A stretch of 64,000 nt of DNA, taken from assembly GCF_001746295.1 (NCBI RefSeq), contig NZ_MJAH01000003.1:203922-267921 (forward strand). Direction: 5' to 3'. Positions 1 through 11,841 of the stretch are shown here, piece after piece. The position numbers and the translations under genes are program-made. Under the pieces are notes generated by a model. The model searched no databases. It was given only the letters and a program-made list of their open reading frames with translations, and had not been told where the DNA came from. This stretch comes from Streptomyces sp. LUP47B (GTDB lineage: Bacteria; Actinomycetota; Actinomycetes; Streptomycetales; Streptomycetaceae). Position 1 is the first letter of the stretch. Every line of letters begins with the position of its first letter.

Positions 1-66
1 GGCCGGTTCGGCCGATGGTGGAGTGTGGGTCGGCGGTAGGGTGGGCCGCACCGAGGGGCGAGGTGG

Positions 67-777
67 GTGGTGGCGGTGGAGTGGCGGGAATTCGCTGAGG
101 CGATGGCCCAGCTCGCGCGGACGTTGCTGGCGCAGGAGTCGGTGCAGGGGACACTGGACGAGATCGCGGCGTCGGCGGTGCGACTGGTGGACGGCTGTGA
201 CGCGGCCGGGATCCTGGCGGTCCGCAAGGGCCGGGCGGTCACGTTGTCCTCGTGCGGCGACGGGGTGGAAGCATCCGACCGCCTGCAGGGTGAGCTGGCG
301 GAGGGCCCGTGCTTCGATCTCGCCGCCCGGGCCACCGGCGGGGACGGGGAGCGGGTGTTCCGGATCGGGGACATCACCGAGCCGCAGCCTGCTTGGCCCC
401 GGTTCGCCGTGGCGGCCCGCGATCTGGGTATCGGCAGCATGACCGGCGTGCTGCTCTACACCCACGACGAGGACTTCGGCGCGCTGAACCTGTACTCCCG
501 CCGCCCGGGCGCCTTCGGCAAGGACATAGAGACCGCCGGCTGGATGCTGGCCTCGCACGCCGCCGTCGCCCTGGCCGACGCCCGCACCATCGACCAGCTC
601 GAGGACGCCATGAAGACCCGGCACGCCATCGGTGAGGCCATGGGCATCCTGATGGAACGCCACAAGCTGAGCGAGGACGAGGCCTTCAACGTGCTGCGCC
701 GCATCTCGCAGCAGCACAACATCAAGCTGCGCGACGTCGCCCAGCGGGTCCGCGGCAACCGCGCCGCCCAGGCCTGA
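67..777 (+). CDS. GAF-ANTAR domain regulator
   Basis: A cytosolic 236-residue protein. Residues about 15-165 form a GAF-type sensor domain. Residues about 180-232 form an ANTAR domain, seen in the run RHAIGEAMGILMERHKLS followed by EDEAFNVLRRIS. ANTAR domains bind paired RNA hairpins and act as transcription antiterminators, so an RNA-binding regulatory role responding to a small ligand or redox cue is likely; the ligand is unknown. GTG at 67 begins a cluster of possible starts (67, 70, 76) behind a G-rich Shine-Dalgarno-like stretch, so the N-terminus is uncertain by a few residues. The gene stands alone and converges on the methyltransferase gene. No partner kinase is visible. Confidence 0.88.
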   Translation: MVAVEWREFAEAMAQLARTLLAQESVQGTLDEIAASAVRLVDGCDAAGILAVRKGRAVTLSSCGDGVEASDRLQGELAEGPCFDLAARATGGDGERVFRIGDITEPQPAWPRFAVAARDLGIGSMTGVLLYTHDEDFGALNLYSRRPGAFGKDIETAGWMLASHAAVALADARTIDQLEDAMKTRHAIGEAMGILMERHKLSEDEAFNVLRRISQQHNIKLRDVAQRVRGNRAAQA

Positions 778-805
778 CCGCTCCCGCGTCCGCTCGCGGA
801 CGGTC
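776..805. terminator. hairpin between convergent genes
   Basis: GTCCGC (788-793) pairs with GCGGAC (796-801), and the outer GACCG (776-780) can pair with CGGTC (801-805). It sits exactly between two converging stop codons, so it probably serves both strands. There is no U tract, as is usual in high-GC actinobacteria. Confidence 0.45.
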
Positions 806-1574
806 AACGTCGGCGCGCGCTGACCAGCCAGGCGCGGGAGTCGAACCAGACGCCGTCGCCGGTGTCGTGCGCGTCGAGAGTCGCGCACAGCCGGTCGAGG
901 GCGCGTTCGGCGGACGCGGCATCCAGTTCGGCGACCCATTCCTTCGCCATGCGCAGCTGGAGTACGGCAGCACGCGCGCTGTCTGCATCCGGGCCGTATC
1001 GCACCGGCTCGCGTACGTCGACGACGTCCACCGCCGTGAAGCCGGCCGCGGTGAGAATCCCGGCCACGACGTCCGGGTCGGCCAGCGTGAAGGGGCCGTC
1101 GGCCGTCGAGGCGGACGACGTTGACGCGTGCCCGCCGGTCAGCGCCTCCCGGATCGCGGTATGCCATTCCTGGCGGTCGGCGGCCTGCCAGACCAGCTGC
1201 ACGAAGCGCGCACCCGGACGCAGGGCCCGCCCGATGTTGGCGAACGCGACCACCGGGTCGGAGAAGAACATCGTGCCGAACCGACTGACGCCCAGACTGA
1301 AGTACTCCGGCGGGAACGGATGGGCCTGGGCGTCGCCCTGCACGAAATCGACAGTGCGGAGCCCCTCCGTCTCGGTCTGCCGGCGGGCCCGCGCCAGCAT
1401 GGGACCCGACACGTCGATGCCGAGCGCGCTGCCGGGCGACGCCGCGCGGGCCGCGTCCCGGGTGGTCCGGCCGGTGCCGCAGCCGATGTCGAGGACACGA
1501 TCGCCGGGACGAATGCAGAGGGCTTCCAGCAGTCGCTCGTGATAGCGAGCGAGCTCCGAGTCGTAGTCGAACAA
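804..1574 (-). CDS. class I SAM-dependent methyltransferase
   Basis: A 256-residue protein with the canonical motif I VLDIGCGTGRTTRDAA and a following acidic residue in ALGIDVSG, then motif II/III-like segments (GDAQAHPFPPEYFSLGVSRF). This is the UbiE/Methyltransf_11-25 fold; the acceptor substrate cannot be predicted. I chose the TTG start at 1574 because GAGGAG lies nine bases upstream and the conserved domain begins right after it. An extension to a GTG at 1664 is open but has low-complexity residues. It is monocistronic and converges on the GAF-ANTAR gene. Confidence 0.82.
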   Translation of the reverse strand: MFDYDSELARYHERLLEALCIRPGDRVLDIGCGTGRTTRDAARAASPGSALGIDVSGPMLARARRQTETEGLRTVDFVQGDAQAHPFPPEYFSLGVSRFGTMFFSDPVVAFANIGRALRPGARFVQLVWQAADRQEWHTAIREALTGGHASTSSASTADGPFTLADPDVVAGILTAAGFTAVDVVDVREPVRYGPDADSARAAVLQLRMAKEWVAELDAASAERALDRLCATLDAHDTGDGVWFDSRAWLVSARRR

Positions 1575-1876
1575 GGTGACCGTCTCCTCACGCCGCGGGG
1601 CCGTCGCGGAGCGCCGGCAACCACCACCTTGCGCCCGCTCGCGCGTACGGTCCGGGATCGACACCGAGTGGCAGCTCTACGGCGATGTCGTACGAGGTCA
1701 TCCGGCCCTGGCGCGGTGCGGCGAGGGAGCCGACGACCTCGGCGCGCTGGTCAGGGCGATCGAGATGGGCCGGGAGGAGCCGTCGAGTCGTGCAGCACGG
1801 CGGACCGGCGCGGCGGTGCCCGGGAATCCGGCGGCCCGGACCGGCACGCCCGGCCGCTGAACGGTGCGGCCAGGGC
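1575..1876. other. intergenic stretch with possible gene remnant
   Basis: No intact gene is supported. The plus strand from about 1664 to 1800 reads without a stop and with protein-like composition (EWQLYGDVVRG, then DDLGALVRAIEMGREE), but it lacks a start and a ribosome binding site and ends in low-complexity sequence. It could be a decayed gene end or chance. The left part holds the methyltransferase ribosome binding site. Confidence 0.3.
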
Positions 1877-2560
1877 TCAGGCATCGGCCGCCGCAGCCAG
1901 CAGCCGGGCGAGTTCGACCGGCTTGGTGAACATCGGCCAGTGGCCCGAGTCGATGTCGACGAAGTCCAGATGCCTGGTGCGACCGGCCTCGGGCACGTCG
2001 CCGGCGTCGATCCACTCCCGGGCCTGGGCGGGGGTGAACTCGGGGCAGATGAGCAGCATCGGGACGTCGAACCTCCGCTCGTCCTTCAGCCGCACCGTAC
2101 CCTTGGCCACCCTCTCGGGCACGGGGATCGCCGCCGCGGCAATGCGACTGCGTGTCTCCTCGTCGAGGTCGGCGGAGTCCGGTCCTTCGAACGGGCCCCA
2201 GCCCGGGAAGGGCATCACGCCGTCCTCGGTCTCGAAGAGGTCGGCGTACGGCTGCCCGTCGGCGGACGGGAAGCCTCCGATGAGGGCCGCCTTGGCGACC
2301 CGCTCCGGCCGCGCGTCGGCGGCGAGCCAGGCCAGGGTGCAGGCGGCGGAGTGCCCGACCACCATGGGCCTGTCCGGCGCCGCGTCCACGGCGGCGAGCA
2401 CGGTCGCCACCTGGTCCTCCAGCGTGGCGGACTCAGCTCCGTCACCCTGACCGGGGAGGGTGAGCGCCACGGGGCGGTGGCCGAGTTCCTCGAGCGCGGG
2501 CACGACGTCGTCCCAGGCGGATCCGTCGAGCCACAGGCCGGCGATGAGCAGGATGTCCAT
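1877..2560 (-). CDS. alpha/beta hydrolase
   Basis: A 227-residue cytosolic hydrolase. The nucleophile elbow GHSAA places Ser71 at the expected position. The oxyanion-side glycine region (LLIAGLWLDGSAWDDV) is at the N-terminus, and the catalytic His207 is in DIDSGHWPMF. The usual acid lies on the loop near residue 170-180. It resembles small esterase/lactonase-type hydrolases of the RsbQ/salicylate esterase kind; the substrate is unknown. The start is ATG at 2560. It is divergent from the WYL regulator with a 107-bp gap that holds an inverted repeat, so it is a likely regulatory target of that protein. Confidence 0.85.
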   Translation of the reverse strand: MDILLIAGLWLDGSAWDDVVPALEELGHRPVALTLPGQGDGAESATLEDQVATVLAAVDAAPDRPMVVGHSAACTLAWLAADARPERVAKAALIGGFPSADGQPYADLFETEDGVMPFPGWGPFEGPDSADLDEETRSRIAAAAIPVPERVAKGTVRLKDERRFDVPMLLICPEFTPAQAREWIDAGDVPEAGRTRHLDFVDIDSGHWPMFTKPVELARLLAAAADA

Positions 2561-2586
2561 GGATCAGTTCTCTTTCCCGTGAAGCC

Positions 2587-2607
2587 CGTGAGGTCGGTGC
2601 CCTCACG
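2587..2607. promoter_or_regulatory. inverted repeat between hydrolase and WYL regulator
   Basis: Perfect 7-bp arms CGTGAGG and CCTCACG are separated by seven bases, in the divergent intergenic region. This is a plausible operator for the adjacent regulator. Function is inferred from position and symmetry only. Confidence 0.4.
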
Positions 2608-2667
2608 CTACGACCGGTTCCGGACAATCCACTTCCGGTATGTCTCGTGACCGCCTAATCTGCTCGG

Positions 2668-3639
2668 GTGCCGACCGAGCTCAGCCCCACCGCGCGAGCC
2701 CTGCGCACCCTCGAGATCCTCCAGTCCCGCACCGCGGGGGTGACGGCCGACGAGCTCGCCGCGTCCCTGGGTGTCACGGAACGGGCCGCGCGCCGGTACG
2801 TCGGAATCCTCCGCGAGGCAGGCATCCCCGTGCACTCGGCCCGGGGCCCCTACGGCGGCTACCGACTGGGGCGCGGGGCGCGGCTGCCTCCGGTCGTCTT
2901 CACGGAGCCCGAGGCGCTGGGCCTGGTCATGGCGGTCCTCGACGGTCAGCCGGCGGCCGCCGACCCCGGTGCCGACGACCTCGTCGGTGCCGCCCTGGGC
3001 AAGGTCATCCGGGCACTCCCGGAGAGCGTCGGCCGGCAGGCGGCCGCCCTGCGCGAGCACGCGTCGGCGGCGCCCGACCGGCACGCGTCCCGTCCGGATC
3101 CCGCCCTCACGAGCACGCTCGTCGCGGCGAGCGCGGTGCGACGCCGCGTGCTGGTCACCTACCGCAGCGAGTCCGGCAGCGAGTGGGAGGCCGAGGTGGA
3201 CCCCTGGGCGGTCGTCGTCCGCTACGGCCGCTGGTACCTCCTGTGCCACTCCCATCGCGCGGACGCGATCCGCACATACCGGATCGACCGGGTCCGCGCG
3301 GTCCGGCAGACCACCCACGGTTTCGAGGTGCCCGACGGCCTCGACCCGGTGGCGACGCTGGAGGAGAACCTGGGCACGGGGTGGGAGTTTCCCACCCGGG
3401 TGGTGTTCGACGCCCCGATGTCCGAGGTGCTGCCGTCGATCCGTCCGCCCATGGGACGGCTAGAACCCTCGGATGACGGGTGCGTGCTCGTCGGCAGCAC
3501 GAGGAACCCCACGATGTACGCGCAGGAGTGGCTGGCTCAGCTGCCGCTCGCCTTCCGTGTCGAGGGCGGGCAGGAACTGCGCGCGGCGGTGCAGGCACTC
3601 GCCGCGCGTTTCACCGCCGCCGTGACGGACGAGCCCTGA
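2668..3639 (+). CDS. WYL-domain transcriptional regulator
   Basis: A 323-residue regulator starting at GTG. Residues about 8-60 form a winged HTH_11 DNA-binding domain (TADELAASLGVTERAARRYV), followed by a PYGGYRLG wing. Residues about 145-215 form the WYL domain, including W189-Y190-L191 in RYGRWYLLCHS and the following arginine-rich strand. The remaining C-terminus fits the WCX extension. WYL proteins sense ligands, often nucleotides or single-stranded nucleic acid. In this YafY/DeoR-like class they usually control a neighbouring gene, here the divergent hydrolase. No downstream operon partner is present. Confidence 0.9.
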   Translation: MPTELSPTARALRTLEILQSRTAGVTADELAASLGVTERAARRYVGILREAGIPVHSARGPYGGYRLGRGARLPPVVFTEPEALGLVMAVLDGQPAAADPGADDLVGAALGKVIRALPESVGRQAAALREHASAAPDRHASRPDPALTSTLVAASAVRRRVLVTYRSESGSEWEAEVDPWAVVVRYGRWYLLCHSHRADAIRTYRIDRVRAVRQTTHGFEVPDGLDPVATLEENLGTGWEFPTRVVFDAPMSEVLPSIRPPMGRLEPSDDGCVLVGSTRNPTMYAQEWLAQLPLAFRVEGGQELRAAVQALAARFTAAVTDEP

Positions 3640-3844
3640 GCGTTCCTCGCGAACAAGTCCTCCTGCGAGGCCCGAAAACCAAGTCCTGGCCATGACTTGC
3701 TCTCCGTCAGTCCCGTCGTAATCAAACATTCAAGAAAGGGTTCTCCGTGACCGGCAAAAGGGTCTACCCGCATAGACGACTCGGATGCTGTCATGCTCAC
3801 GACCGCCCGGAACTCCTGCCGGGCACCCCTCCGGGAGACCCCCC

Positions 3845-4369
3845 ATGCCCCGAATATCCCGCTCCCTGGTCACCGCTCTCTCCTCCCTGGCCCTCGCCGC
3901 CGCCGGACTCACGGTCGCAGCCGGCACCGCGCACGCCCAGAGCTGCAGCCAGGACTACCTCCCCCTGCCCGACCCGAGTTGCCAGCCCGGCGACTTCAAC
4001 CCGGACGTCACCCAGTCCACCATCGGCTCCACCATCTGCGTCTCCGGGTGGACCGCGACCGTCCGGCCGTCCAGCTCCTACACCACCGCGCTGAAGAAGA
4101 CACAGATCGTCGAGTACGGCTACACGGACACCAGCACCTCGGACTACGAGGAGGACCACTTCGTCCCCCTGGAACTCGGCGGTTCTCCCAAGAGTGCGCT
4201 GAACCTCTGGCCCGAGCCGGAGTACGGCACCAAGACCGCCGCCAACAAGGACACCGTCGAGAACAAGCTCAAGAAGGCCGTCTGCGCCGGCACTGTCACC
4301 CTCGCCGACGCACAGGACGCGATCGTCACGGACTGGACGACCGCCCTGTCGGACCTCGGCCTGAGCTGA
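3845..4369 (+). CDS. secreted HNH-nuclease-like protein
   Basis: A 174-residue exported protein. Residues 1-31 are a Sec signal peptide ending in GTAHA-Q. The segment EEDHFVPLELGGSP (102-115), followed by N120-L-W-P, matches the beta-beta-alpha-metal (HNH/His-Me) core with Asp104-His105 and Asn120; two cysteine pairs may be disulphides. Such secreted proteins are common in Streptomyces, and a nuclease activity is plausible but unproven. ATG at 3845 is chosen because GGGAG precedes it and the signal peptide begins there; the frame is open further upstream to 3785. A hairpin follows the stop. Confidence 0.75.
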   Translation: MPRISRSLVTALSSLALAAAGLTVAAGTAHAQSCSQDYLPLPDPSCQPGDFNPDVTQSTIGSTICVSGWTATVRPSSSYTTALKKTQIVEYGYTDTSTSDYEEDHFVPLELGGSPKSALNLWPEPEYGTKTAANKDTVENKLKKAVCAGTVTLADAQDAIVTDWTTALSDLGLS

Positions 4370-4386
4370 TCCCGTCCGCTCGACGC

Positions 4387-4423
4387 AGGGGCCGGTCTCC
4401 TCCTCCGGGAGCAGCCGGCCCCT
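4387..4423 (+). terminator. terminator after HNH-like gene
   Basis: Arms AGGGGCCGG (4387-4395) and CCGGCCCCT (4415-4423) form a perfect 9-bp GC-rich stem. The loop has its own CTCC/GGAG pairing. It starts 18 bases after the stop codon. Confidence 0.6.
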
Positions 4424-4561
4424 CTCGGCGTGGCCCCTGTCGTGCCGGAGCCGTTTCGCACGGGGCGGCGACAGGGGTGGGACGGCGGGTGCGGGGTAAT
4501 CGCGTCTGTACGAAGGCCTTGTCGTGCAGGAGTTGTCGTCGACCTTCTCAGGAGGACAGTC

Positions 4562-4711
4562 GTGCCTGGCATGTTGGAGAAGATCAAGCAGTTCAGCAGG
4601 AGCCCGCAGGGACGCCGCGCCGCCGAGCAGGTGCGCCGTGCCTCGGCCGATCCGCGTCGCCGAGCCCAGGCCCGGCAGCTGCTCGGCAGGCTCCGGGGAC
4701 GGGGCCACTGA
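4562..4711 (+). CDS. small basic conserved-type protein
   Basis: A 49-residue microprotein starting with GTG and preceded by a perfect AGGAGG six bases upstream. It is very basic (many Arg/Lys) and helical in appearance, opening with MPGMLEKIKQFSRSPQGRR and continuing with a DPRRRAQARQLLGRLRG segment. There is no membrane segment. I recall similar short 'SPQGRR' proteins in Streptomyces genomes but no function. The strong ribosome binding site, the codon pattern and a hairpin right downstream support a real gene. Nucleic acid binding would fit the charge but is only a guess. Confidence 0.7.
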   Translation: MPGMLEKIKQFSRSPQGRRAAEQVRRASADPRRRAQARQLLGRLRGRGH

Positions 4712-4753
4712 ATCGACGTGCGGGGCCACGACCCGTACCGCGCCTCACCCCGA

Positions 4754-4780
4754 TGGGCCCCGCACACCATGCGGGGCCCA
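4754..4780. terminator. bidirectional terminator
   Basis: Arms TGGGCCCCGCA (4754-4764) and TGCGGGGCCCA (4770-4780) form a perfect 11-bp stem with a 5-base loop. It sits between the microprotein stop and the converging GH10-GH62 stop. Confidence 0.75.
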
Positions 4781-4785
4781 CACTT

Positions 4786-8485
<3,700 letters not shown>

Positions 8486-8577
8486 GTGTCGTTCTCTCTG
8501 CGAGGGAGCGCTGTGGGGGCGGGGCTGTCCTGCTCGTTCGAGAGTGCGAACGTCGACTGACGCGTCGAGCAACCAGG

Positions 8578-8605
8578 ATGATATGTGCCTGACACATCCC
8601 GTCAA
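8578..8605 (-). promoter_or_regulatory. GH43 promoter with palindrome in its spacer
   Basis: Reading the minus strand, a -35 TTGACG (8605-8600) and a -10 TATCAT (8583-8578) are 16 bp apart. The spacer holds an imperfect palindrome, ATGTG-N5-CACAT on the plus strand at 8583-8597. A protein bound there would exclude RNA polymerase. The predicted transcript leader is about 85 nt. Confidence 0.65.
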
Positions 8606-8633
8606 TGCCTCTCGCAGGATTCGCTGTTGAGGC

Positions 8634-8645
8634 CGAAAGGTTTCG
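8634..8645. promoter_or_regulatory. CGAAA-N2-TTTCG palindrome
   Basis: CGAAAGGTTTCG lies 149 bp upstream of the GH43 start, upstream of its -35. It resembles the CGAAA/TTTCG elements known near Streptomyces xylanase genes. The regulator is not encoded adjacent to it. Confidence 0.5.
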
Positions 8646-8699
8646 AGGATCTGGGCCCTCCGGGTACGCCGAGGTGAACGGGAGGCGGCCCGTCAGGTG

Positions 8700-8727
8700 T
8701 TGACATGCACGGGATCCTCCCTAGCAT
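8700..8727 (+). promoter_or_regulatory. GH27 promoter
   Basis: A -35 TTGACA (8700-8705) and a -10 TAGCAT (8722-8727) have a 16-bp spacer. It is oriented towards the alpha-galactosidase gene, with a leader of about 108 nt. Confidence 0.65.
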
Positions 8728-8755
8728 CCGTACAGCCGACGATCCGAAACTCGAC

Positions 8756-8765
8756 CGAAATTTCG
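8756..8765. promoter_or_regulatory. CGAAATTTCG palindrome downstream of the GH27 promoter
   Basis: A perfect 10-bp palindrome about 20 bp after the predicted transcription start. This is a repressor roadblock position. It is the second copy of the CGAAA/TTTCG type in this divergent region; a further half-site CGAAAC lies at 8745-8750. Confidence 0.5.
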
Positions 8766-8842
8766 AACTGCAGATGGATGTCATGTACCTGATATGAGAC
8801 CAGTCAGCGTGGTTTCATCCACTGTCTTGGAAGGAGTCACCG

Positions 8843-10489
8843 GTGCCCCGACCCTCAGGCAGACGACTGCTCCGCGTCCTCGCGGCCACCGCGCTGGCCG
8901 TCACCGCGTCCCTGACGGCTTCCGCCCACTCCACCGCTTCGGCCGCTCCCGGCAGCCCCGCACTCACCCCGCCCCTGGGCTGGAACAGCTGGAACAGCTT
9001 CGGGTGCGGGATCACCGAGGCACAGGTCCGCCAGGCCGCCGACGCGATGGTCTCCTCGGGCATGCGGGACGCCGGTTACCGGTACGTGGTGGTCGACGAC
9101 TGCTGGTTCGACCCGCAGCGTGACGCGGCAGGCAACCTGCGGGCCAGTCCGGCCAAGTTCCCGAGCGGGATGAAGGCGCTCGGGGACTACATCCACGGCA
9201 AGGGCCTGAAGTTCGGCATCTACCAGGTGCCGGGCGAGCGCACCTGCGCGCAGACCAGCGGCGCCTATCCGGGATCGACGGGCAGCAGGGGGCACGAGGC
9301 CCAGGACGCCGCGACGTTCGCCTCGTGGGGCGTCGACTACCTCAAGTACGACTGGTGCTCCTCCAGCGGCACCCGCGACGAGCAGGTCGCGCGCTTCTCG
9401 CTGATGCGTGACGCCCTGCGAGCCACCGGACGGCCGATCGTCTACAGCATCAACCCCAACAGCTTCCACGCCATCACCGGCGCCACGTACAACTGGGGAG
9501 AGGTCGCCGACCTGTGGCGGACGACCGAAGACCTGCTCGACATCTGGCAGAACGGCAACACCAACAGCTACCCGATGGGCGTCGGCAACGTCCTGGACAT
9601 CACCGCGCCGTTGGCGGCCCAGTCCGGCCCGGGACACTGGAACGACCCCGACATGCTGGTCGTGGGCCGCCCCGGCCTGTCGCTCACCGAGTCCCGCTCC
9701 CACTTCGCCCTGTGGGCGCTGCTGGCCGCACCGCTCATGGCCGGCAACGACATCCGCACCATGTCCGCCGACGTGAGCGCCATCCTGCGCAACCCGCGGC
9801 TGCTGGCGGTGAACCAGGATCCGCTGGGCGCCGGCGGGCGCAGGGTGCGCGACGACGGCAGCACCGAGGTGTTCGCCAAGCCCCTGTCCGACGGCTCGGT
9901 CGCCGTGGGCCTGTTCAATCGGGGAGGCGGCACCGCGAACATCACCACCACGGCCGCGCAAGTCGGGCTGTCCGGAGGGGCGTTCACCCTGACGGACCTG
10001 TGGACCGGCGGTACCGCCGGCACGTCCGGGCAGATCTCGGCGAGCGTCCCCGCGCACGGCGTGGCCGTGTTCCGGGTGACCGGTGGCAGCCCGGTGGCCG
10101 CCACCACCTCGCGACTGCGCGGCAACGCCTCCGCCCGCTGCCTGGACGTGGACAACGCCTCCACCGTGGCCGGAGCCACCGCACTGCTCTGGGACTGCCA
10201 CACGGCCGCCAACCAGCTGTGGACCACATGGGCCGGCGGCGAGATCCGTGTCTACGGCGACAAGTGCCTGGACGCCTACGACCAGGGCACCTCCAACGGC
10301 ACCCGTGTCATCACCTGGCCCTGCAACGGCCAGGACAACCAGAAGTGGACCATCGGCTCCGACGGGACGATCCGCAACGTCCACGCCGGGCTGTGCCTCG
10401 ACGCCGACCAGTCAGGCACCGCCAACGGAACGCCGCTGGTCCTGTGGACCTGCACCGGGCAGGCCGGCCAGAAGTGGACCCGCGCGTGA
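8843..10489 (+). CDS. GH27 alpha-galactosidase with CBM13
   Basis: A 548-residue secreted enzyme that removes terminal alpha-galactose, for example from galactomannan or raffinose-type sugars. Residues 1-35 are a signal peptide ending SASAA. The GH27 barrel (about 41-320) starts with the family hallmark PPLGWNSWN, has nucleophile Asp170 in YLKYDWC and the acid/base in WNDPDML (266-272, probably Asp270). A beta-sandwich domain (about 325-412) follows. Residues 422-548 form a ricin-type beta-trefoil (CBM13) with CLD and Q-W repeats. The GTG start is behind GGAAGGAG. It is 62 bp upstream of the esterase gene, so a two-gene operon is likely, controlled by the palindromes upstream. Confidence 0.94.
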   Translation: MPRPSGRRLLRVLAATALAVTASLTASAHSTASAAPGSPALTPPLGWNSWNSFGCGITEAQVRQAADAMVSSGMRDAGYRYVVVDDCWFDPQRDAAGNLRASPAKFPSGMKALGDYIHGKGLKFGIYQVPGERTCAQTSGAYPGSTGSRGHEAQDAATFASWGVDYLKYDWCSSSGTRDEQVARFSLMRDALRATGRPIVYSINPNSFHAITGATYNWGEVADLWRTTEDLLDIWQNGNTNSYPMGVGNVLDITAPLAAQSGPGHWNDPDMLVVGRPGLSLTESRSHFALWALLAAPLMAGNDIRTMSADVSAILRNPRLLAVNQDPLGAGGRRVRDDGSTEVFAKPLSDGSVAVGLFNRGGGTANITTTAAQVGLSGGAFTLTDLWTGGTAGTSGQISASVPAHGVAVFRVTGGSPVAATTSRLRGNASARCLDVDNASTVAGATALLWDCHTAANQLWTTWAGGEIRVYGDKCLDAYDQGTSNGTRVITWPCNGQDNQKWTIGSDGTIRNVHAGLCLDADQSGTANGTPLVLWTCTGQAGQKWTRA

Positions 10490-10551
10490 AGGGACGTCGC
10501 GCTCCTGTTCCACCACCAGGAAAGCACCGACCGGACAAGGGGAGTCGCACG

Positions 10552-11820
10552 ATGACAAGCGCACGGTTCCGCTTATGGCACGCCGTTGTGGCGGTGCTGC
10601 TCGTGCTGGCCACGGGAGGCTCGGCACTGGCCGCCGGCCGCGGCGAGAACGCCGCGCTCACCGCCTCCGCAACAGCCGCCCCGACCGCGGGATGCGGCAA
10701 GGCCCCCACGCTGACCAGCGGTACGTACACGATCCAGAGCGGCGGCAAGAACCGCAGCTTCATCCTGAAGATCCCGGACGGCTACGACCGCGATCACGCC
10801 TACCGGCTGGTCCTCGGATTCCACTGGCTGGGCGGCACCTCCACCGACGTCGCCACCGGCCGCACGGTGGAAACGGGCACCTGGGCCTACTACGGGCTGC
10901 AGCGACTGGCGAACAACAGCGCCGTCTTCGTGGCACCACAAGGCCTCAACAACGGCTGGGCCAACTCCGGCGGAGAGGACGTCGCCTTCGTCGACGACAT
11001 CCTCCGGCGGATCGAGGCGGACCTGTGCGTCGACACCACCCAGCGCTTCGCCCTCGGCTTCAGCTACGGCGCCGCCATGTCGTACGCCCTCGCATGCTCC
11101 CGCGCGACGGTCTTCCGCGCGGTCGCGGTGCAGAGCGGCGGGCAGCTCAGCGGATGCAGCGGCGGAACCCAGCCCATCGCCTACCTCGGAGTGCACGGCC
11201 TCAGGGACAACGTCCTCGCCATCTCCGGCGGACGGGCGATGCGGGACACGTTCGTCAGGAACAACGGCTGCACCCCCCAGAACCCGCCCGAACCCGCCCA
11301 GGGCAGCCTGACGCACCGGGTCACCACCTACTCGGGCTGCTCGACCGGACATCCGGTCGCCTGGGCCGTGTTCGACGAGGGACACATCGCCGCTCCACAG
11401 GACGGTGCCCCCGGTGACAGCGGCAGGACATGGGTGCCGGGAGAGGTGTGGAAGTTCTTCACGCAGTTCCAGACCTCCGACCCGTCACCGGGCACCGCCA
11501 CCTGCCGGGTCACCGACACCGTCAGCGCGTGGAACAGCGGCCTGACCTCGAACATCACCATCACCAACACCGGCACCACCGCGATCGACGGCTGGTCCCT
11601 GGTCTTCACCCTGCCCGGCGGCCAGGCCATCACCTCCGGCTGGAACGCGGACTACTCACCCGCCTCCGGCCAGGTCACGGCCAGGAACCTCTCCCACAAC
11701 GCCACCATCGCGCCGGGCGCCTCGGTCGGCATCGGCTTCCAGGCCGTCCACACCGGCGACACGGCCGCGCCGGGCTCCTACACCCTCAACGGCAACGCCT
11801 GCGCCGTAGTGGGGAGTTGA
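10552..11820 (+). CDS. secreted CE1/PHB-depolymerase-like esterase with CBM2
   Basis: A 422-residue exported esterase. Residues 1-28 are a signal peptide. Residues about 45-305 form a CE1/feruloyl-esterase or polyhydroxybutyrate-depolymerase-type alpha/beta hydrolase with Ser171 in GFSYGA, probable Asp219 (LRDN) and His278 (DEGHIA). Residues about 315-420 form a CBM2 cellulose/xylan-binding domain bracketed by Cys318 and Cys417 with the conserved WNSG and GWNADYSPASG segments. In this context, removal of feruloyl or acetyl groups from xylan is the likely role. ATG at 10552 has GGGGAG upstream. It is the second gene of the GH27 operon. Confidence 0.87.
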   Translation: MTSARFRLWHAVVAVLLVLATGGSALAAGRGENAALTASATAAPTAGCGKAPTLTSGTYTIQSGGKNRSFILKIPDGYDRDHAYRLVLGFHWLGGTSTDVATGRTVETGTWAYYGLQRLANNSAVFVAPQGLNNGWANSGGEDVAFVDDILRRIEADLCVDTTQRFALGFSYGAAMSYALACSRATVFRAVAVQSGGQLSGCSGGTQPIAYLGVHGLRDNVLAISGGRAMRDTFVRNNGCTPQNPPEPAQGSLTHRVTTYSGCSTGHPVAWAVFDEGHIAAPQDGAPGDSGRTWVPGEVWKFFTQFQTSDPSPGTATCRVTDTVSAWNSGLTSNITITNTGTTAIDGWSLVFTLPGGQAITSGWNADYSPASGQVTARNLSHNATIAPGASVGIGFQAVHTGDTAAPGSYTLNGNACAVVGS

Positions 11821-11841
11821 GGAACCGACCGCGGGGGGCGA

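Noticed and set aside
8486-8605. Upstream start of GH43 at 8605
   Set aside because: It would include the promoter and leader; the Tat signal starts after 8485.
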